This document shows, one piece after another, positions 61,418 to 64,000 of a stretch of 64,000 bases of DNA (position 1 is the first letter of the stretch; every line of letters begins with the position of its first letter). The translations under genes and the position numbers were made by a program. Location of the stretch: contig NZ_BJZO01000006.1 in the NCBI RefSeq assembly GCF_007992075.1, forward strand, positions 1 through 64,000, written 5' to 3'. This DNA is from Pararhodospirillum oryzae (GTDB lineage Bacteria; Pseudomonadota; Alphaproteobacteria; Rhodospirillales; Rhodospirillaceae). The notes beneath the pieces were generated by a model. That model had not been told where the DNA came from. It saw only the letters and a program-made list of their open reading frames with translations, and ran no database searches.

Positions 61418-63070
61418 TCAGCGGGTCAGCAGGAAGACCATCAAGAACAGCACGCACAAGGTCCACGCGGCGGCGTGGGCCACGCCGTCCAGGAAGCGGT
61501 TCATGCGCCCGACCAGCTGCGGCGCCTCGGGCAGCAGGCGGGCGGTGGCCTTGGTGCCCAGCCAGGCGCCCACGGAGGTGACCATCAGGGCAACCGAGGT
61601 GTGCACGTAAAGGTGAACCAGCCCAATGTGCGAGACGCCGGGCCGGGTGACAAAGAAGGCGTGAACCCGGCGCACCAGGGGATCGAGCAGGCCATCGGTG
61701 AACAACACGTTCATGCCCAGGAAGAGCAAGAGGCCCAGGACAACCATGGCTGCGCCCAGCAGCACGGTCAAGGTGCCGCCAGCTTCCAGGTGGGCGGCCT
61801 GGCGGCTGGCATCGGCGTAGGCCCGGGCCCGGTCAAGGGTCGCGGCCAGCGAGGCCGACTGCAGGTCAAGGCCCAGGGCCTGGCGCCAGCGGGCGCGGTC
61901 CTCGCACACGTCGCGGGGCGTGGCGGGGGGCAGGGCCTGGGCGGCGCGGCGCGCCAGCAGCGCCTGGCGCTGGAGGTCAAGGAGGGTGGCGGGGAAGGCG
62001 GCGGTCCCCCTGGGCGTGTCCAGCAAGGCCAGGGCGTCTTGCAGGTTCTGGGCCAGGGCGCGCAAGGCGCCGCGTTCGCGCAGGGCGGCCATGGCGTGGG
62101 GGACCAGGCGATCGCGCAGGCGTTCGACCTGGATTTCCTCGAATCCGTTGCCGCTGCCCACGACCACGGCATGACTGCCGGCCATGCGCAGGCGCACGGG
62201 TGTTTCCAGTCCGGGCCAGCGCGGCCGGTCGTCAAGGGGGCGTTCAAAGTCGGGGGGCAAGGGGGGCTCGGCAAGGCCGGCGCCACTGCCGGCGGCGGCC
62301 AGGGCGTCCCAGTCCTGGCAGCAGACCTCGTCGAGGGAACCGGCCAGGGTGATGAGCGAAAGCGTGGGCATGGGCTCGCCGGCTTCGACCAAGCCCATCG
62401 GCAGCAAGGCGCCCAGCAACGGGGCCAGCAGGGGCCGGCCGTCGGTGGGGGGAAGGGTTTCCTCGTCGTCGGTCAGGTCGGCAAGATCGGCGAGGTCGGG
62501 CCCGAACAGGGGACGGCCGCCGTCGTCCAGCCACGTCAGCAAGGCGGTGCCGGGGGCCTCGTCGGGGCTCATCCGGCGCAGGTGGTCGGTGATCAGGCGG
62601 GCATCGGCGAGCGTCATGGGGCGGCGGCGGTGGGTGCCGGCCGGGTCTTCCACCGACAGGTCGGGGCGATCCAGCGAGCGGGTTTCGCTGCGCGACCCGA
62701 AATCGGCTTCGACCACGAACAGGGCCTCGCCGTCGGGCGTCACGGTGAGCTGGCACTGGGTGATGACGGCGCGCACGATCAGGGAGGTTTCCCCCTGGAA
62801 CAGGTCGGCCTCCAGGCGCGCCACGTCGATGCGGCGCAACACCCGGGTGCCCTTGTCGGCGCCGGGCGGGGGCGTGATTTCCTCCCAGTCGTCCGGGGTC
62901 CCGGCGCGGCCTCGTTCCCGGATCCAGGTGCCGGCGGGAAGGCTCAGGGGCCACAGCCAGACCTGCCGCATCCCGGCCAGTTCCACGGTCGAGGCCGGCC
63001 GGCAGGAGGCGGAATCGCAGGAGGAGGAGGCGTGAGGGGCGCACGTGCCCCCCTGGCAATGATCGCTCAT
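61418..63070 (-). CDS. Large membrane-anchored protein of unknown function
   Basis: 550 residues. The first 24 residues are Cys/His-rich (C5, C10, C18 and C23, plus two His), suggesting a metal site. The next 380 residues look soluble, with beta-rich and helical parts, RLITDHLRR and DEVCCQDWDAL among them. The C-terminus has three hydrophobic segments (about 425-450, 482-502 and 528-548), so the protein should be anchored by its tail. No family recognised. It stands alone between thiE-side genes and the glycosyltransferase. Confidence 0.7.
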   Translation of the reverse strand: MSDHCQGGTCAPHASSSCDSASCRPASTVELAGMRQVWLWPLSLPAGTWIRERGRAGTPDDWEEITPPPGADKGTRVLRRIDVARLEADLFQGETSLIVRAVITQCQLTVTPDGEALFVVEADFGSRSETRSLDRPDLSVEDPAGTHRRRPMTLADARLITDHLRRMSPDEAPGTALLTWLDDGGRPLFGPDLADLADLTDDEETLPPTDGRPLLAPLLGALLPMGLVEAGEPMPTLSLITLAGSLDEVCCQDWDALAAAGSGAGLAEPPLPPDFERPLDDRPRWPGLETPVRLRMAGSHAVVVGSGNGFEEIQVERLRDRLVPHAMAALRERGALRALAQNLQDALALLDTPRGTAAFPATLLDLQRQALLARRAAQALPPATPRDVCEDRARWRQALGLDLQSASLAATLDRARAYADASRQAAHLEAGGTLTVLLGAAMVVLGLLLFLGMNVLFTDGLLDPLVRRVHAFFVTRPGVSHIGLVHLYVHTSVALMVTSVGAWLGTKATARLLPEAPQLVGRMNRFLDGVAHAAAWTLCVLFLMVFLLTR

Positions 63071-63244
63071 GACGGTGCTCCTTGCGGGGTAGGCGAGGCG
63101 GGGGAAAACGGGGCGGGCAGGCGAAGGACAAAGAAACCGATCAGGCGGGTGCCGGGCCGGGTGTCGTGTGTGTGTATGTCACACTCATTCCAACAAAGCA
63201 CCTGCTCGTGTTGAAGGCTCCCGCGCGGATCCGGGGCGCGGGGG

Positions 63245-64000
63245 TCAGGGAGCCAGGCGCTCCCACAGGGCTTCGGCGGCGGTAATCACCGATCCGACGT
63301 CGAGGGTGTTCATGGCCGCGGGAATCCGGGCGGCGTCGGTGCCGGGAGGGAACAGCACATGCGCCGGTTCGGGGGTGCGGACCACCGCCGCCTTGGGCCC
63401 CCAGGGGCCATACACGGTTTCGGGCGTGGGGCCGAACAGGCCCAGGGTGGGAAGGCCGGCGGCGGCGGCCATGTGCATCAGCCCCGAGTCGTTGCCAACG
63501 AAGAAGGCGCAGCGCTCCAGGGCCGCCTGAATTTCCGGAAGCCGCCCCTGGCCCATCAGGTCGAGGCAGCGCGACGCGGGCAGGGCATTCAAAACCGGGG
63601 CGGCGGCTTCGCGCTCGGACCCGGCGCCCAGAACGGCCACGCGTCCGCCGGGCAGGGGGCCGGTGGGGCCGGTCAGGTGGCGCACCACGGCCGCGAAGCG
63701 TTCGGCCGGCCAGGTCTTGGCGTGCCAGTTGGCGATGGGGGCCACGGCCAGCACCGGCGGCCCCGGCGGCACCAGGCGCAGGCCGGCTTCCCGGTGGGCC
63801 GGCCCCAGCCACAGGCGCGGCGCGGGCGGGGGATCGAGGCCCAGCAGGCGCCCCAGGCGCACGACCTGGTGGGCCCCGGTGGCATCGGGGCCCAGCCAGT
63901 GGCGTTCGCGCGCGCGCATCAGCCACGTGACCGCCGACGCGCGCAGGTCGATGATGGCATCCCAGCGCCGGCCCACGCAGGTCCGCCACAGGCCGCGCCA
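63245..64000 (-). CDS. Glycosyltransferase family 9 protein (heptosyltransferase-like), partial
   Basis: The 5' part lies beyond the window; 252 residues are visible. GT9 features include WDAIIDLR, a PIANWHAKTWPAERFA segment matching the ADP-heptose-binding region, FVGNDSGLMHMAAAAGLPTLGLFGPT, and a C-terminal helix. It probably adds a sugar, often heptose, to lipopolysaccharide core. No neighbour shown here links it to a particular LPS step. The intergenic gap to the 550-residue gene is 174 bp and otherwise empty. Confidence 0.85.
   Translation of the reverse strand, partial: WRGLWRTCVGRRWDAIIDLRASAVTWLMRARERHWLGPDATGAHQVVRLGRLLGLDPPPAPRLWLGPAHREAGLRLVPPGPPVLAVAPIANWHAKTWPAERFAAVVRHLTGPTGPLPGGRVAVLGAGSEREAAAPVLNALPASRCLDLMGQGRLPEIQAALERCAFFVGNDSGLMHMAAAAGLPTLGLFGPTPETVYGPWGPKAAVVRTPEPAHVLFPPGTDAARIPAAMNTLDVGSVITAAEALWERLAP

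Overview
The window is high-GC DNA with the gene content and order of an alphaproteobacterium. Several blocks support this: rpmH-rnpA-yidD-yidC-engB-argB, yqeY-dnaG-rpoD, carA-carB, and the alphaproteobacterial low-complexity membrane protein beside secA. A hydroxycinnamate operon, a PII-AmtB pair and an AmmeMemoRadiSam set fit a metabolically versatile Rhodospirillales member. Pararhodospirillum or Rhodospirillum is my best guess, but this is inference because no rRNA is present.

Layout. 0.1-3.4 kb: a secreted orphan and a divergent AmmeMemoRadiSam set. 3.5-5.1 kb: pepA. 5.3-14.9 kb: a MarR regulator, a TRAP transporter and five catabolic genes (SDR dehydrogenase, crotonase, feruloyl-CoA synthase, amidohydrolase, acyl-CoA dehydrogenase). 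Together these look like a CoA-dependent beta-oxidative route for hydroxycinnamates such as ferulate and p-coumarate. 15.2-20 kb: ribosome, RNase P and membrane-insertion genes, engB and argB. 20.2-22.9 kb: a HAD nucleotidase and, on the minus strand, a PII protein with AmtB behind a sigma-54-type promoter. 23.2-27.2 kb: metN-metI-(CoA ligase)-metQ on the minus strand. 27.7-33.3 kb: secA and a DUF4175-type membrane protein, divergent.

33.4-35.4 kb is a small accessory cassette of lower GC beside tRNA-Glu(CTC). It holds an AAA/ABC-type ATPase coupled to a TOPRIM-like protein, a PARIS-like arrangement, and is bounded on its other side by a 100-bp palindromic repeat. 35.5-45.8 kb returns to core genes: greA, carB, carA, yqeY, dnaG, rpoD. 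45.9-49.1 kb is a second accessory cassette on the minus strand: a HEPN-like protein, a ParA/MinD-type ATPase with the variant motif KGGVGRS, and a P-loop ATPase, all with overlapping stops and starts. I consider this the best candidate for an undescribed conflict or defence system here.

49.4-52.2 kb: metC-hisI-COG0523 GTPase, each overlapping the next by 4 nt, which suggests a zinc-linked operon. 52.5-56.1 kb: small proteins, an ArgP-like regulator facing an ArgO/LysE exporter, a DUF4870-like membrane protein and an AT-rich stretch without convincing genes. 56.1-60.1 kb: a trehalose operon, otsB-GH15-otsA. 60.2-64 kb: thiE, two unrecognised proteins and a glycosyltransferase cut by the window end.

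A dispersed palindrome built on GAGCGCATTC...GAATGCGCTC occurs at 27.6, 33.4 and 54.8 kb, each time just 3' of a minus-strand gene. The 27.6 kb copy is an intrinsic terminator for secA; the other two share a nearly identical second hairpin.
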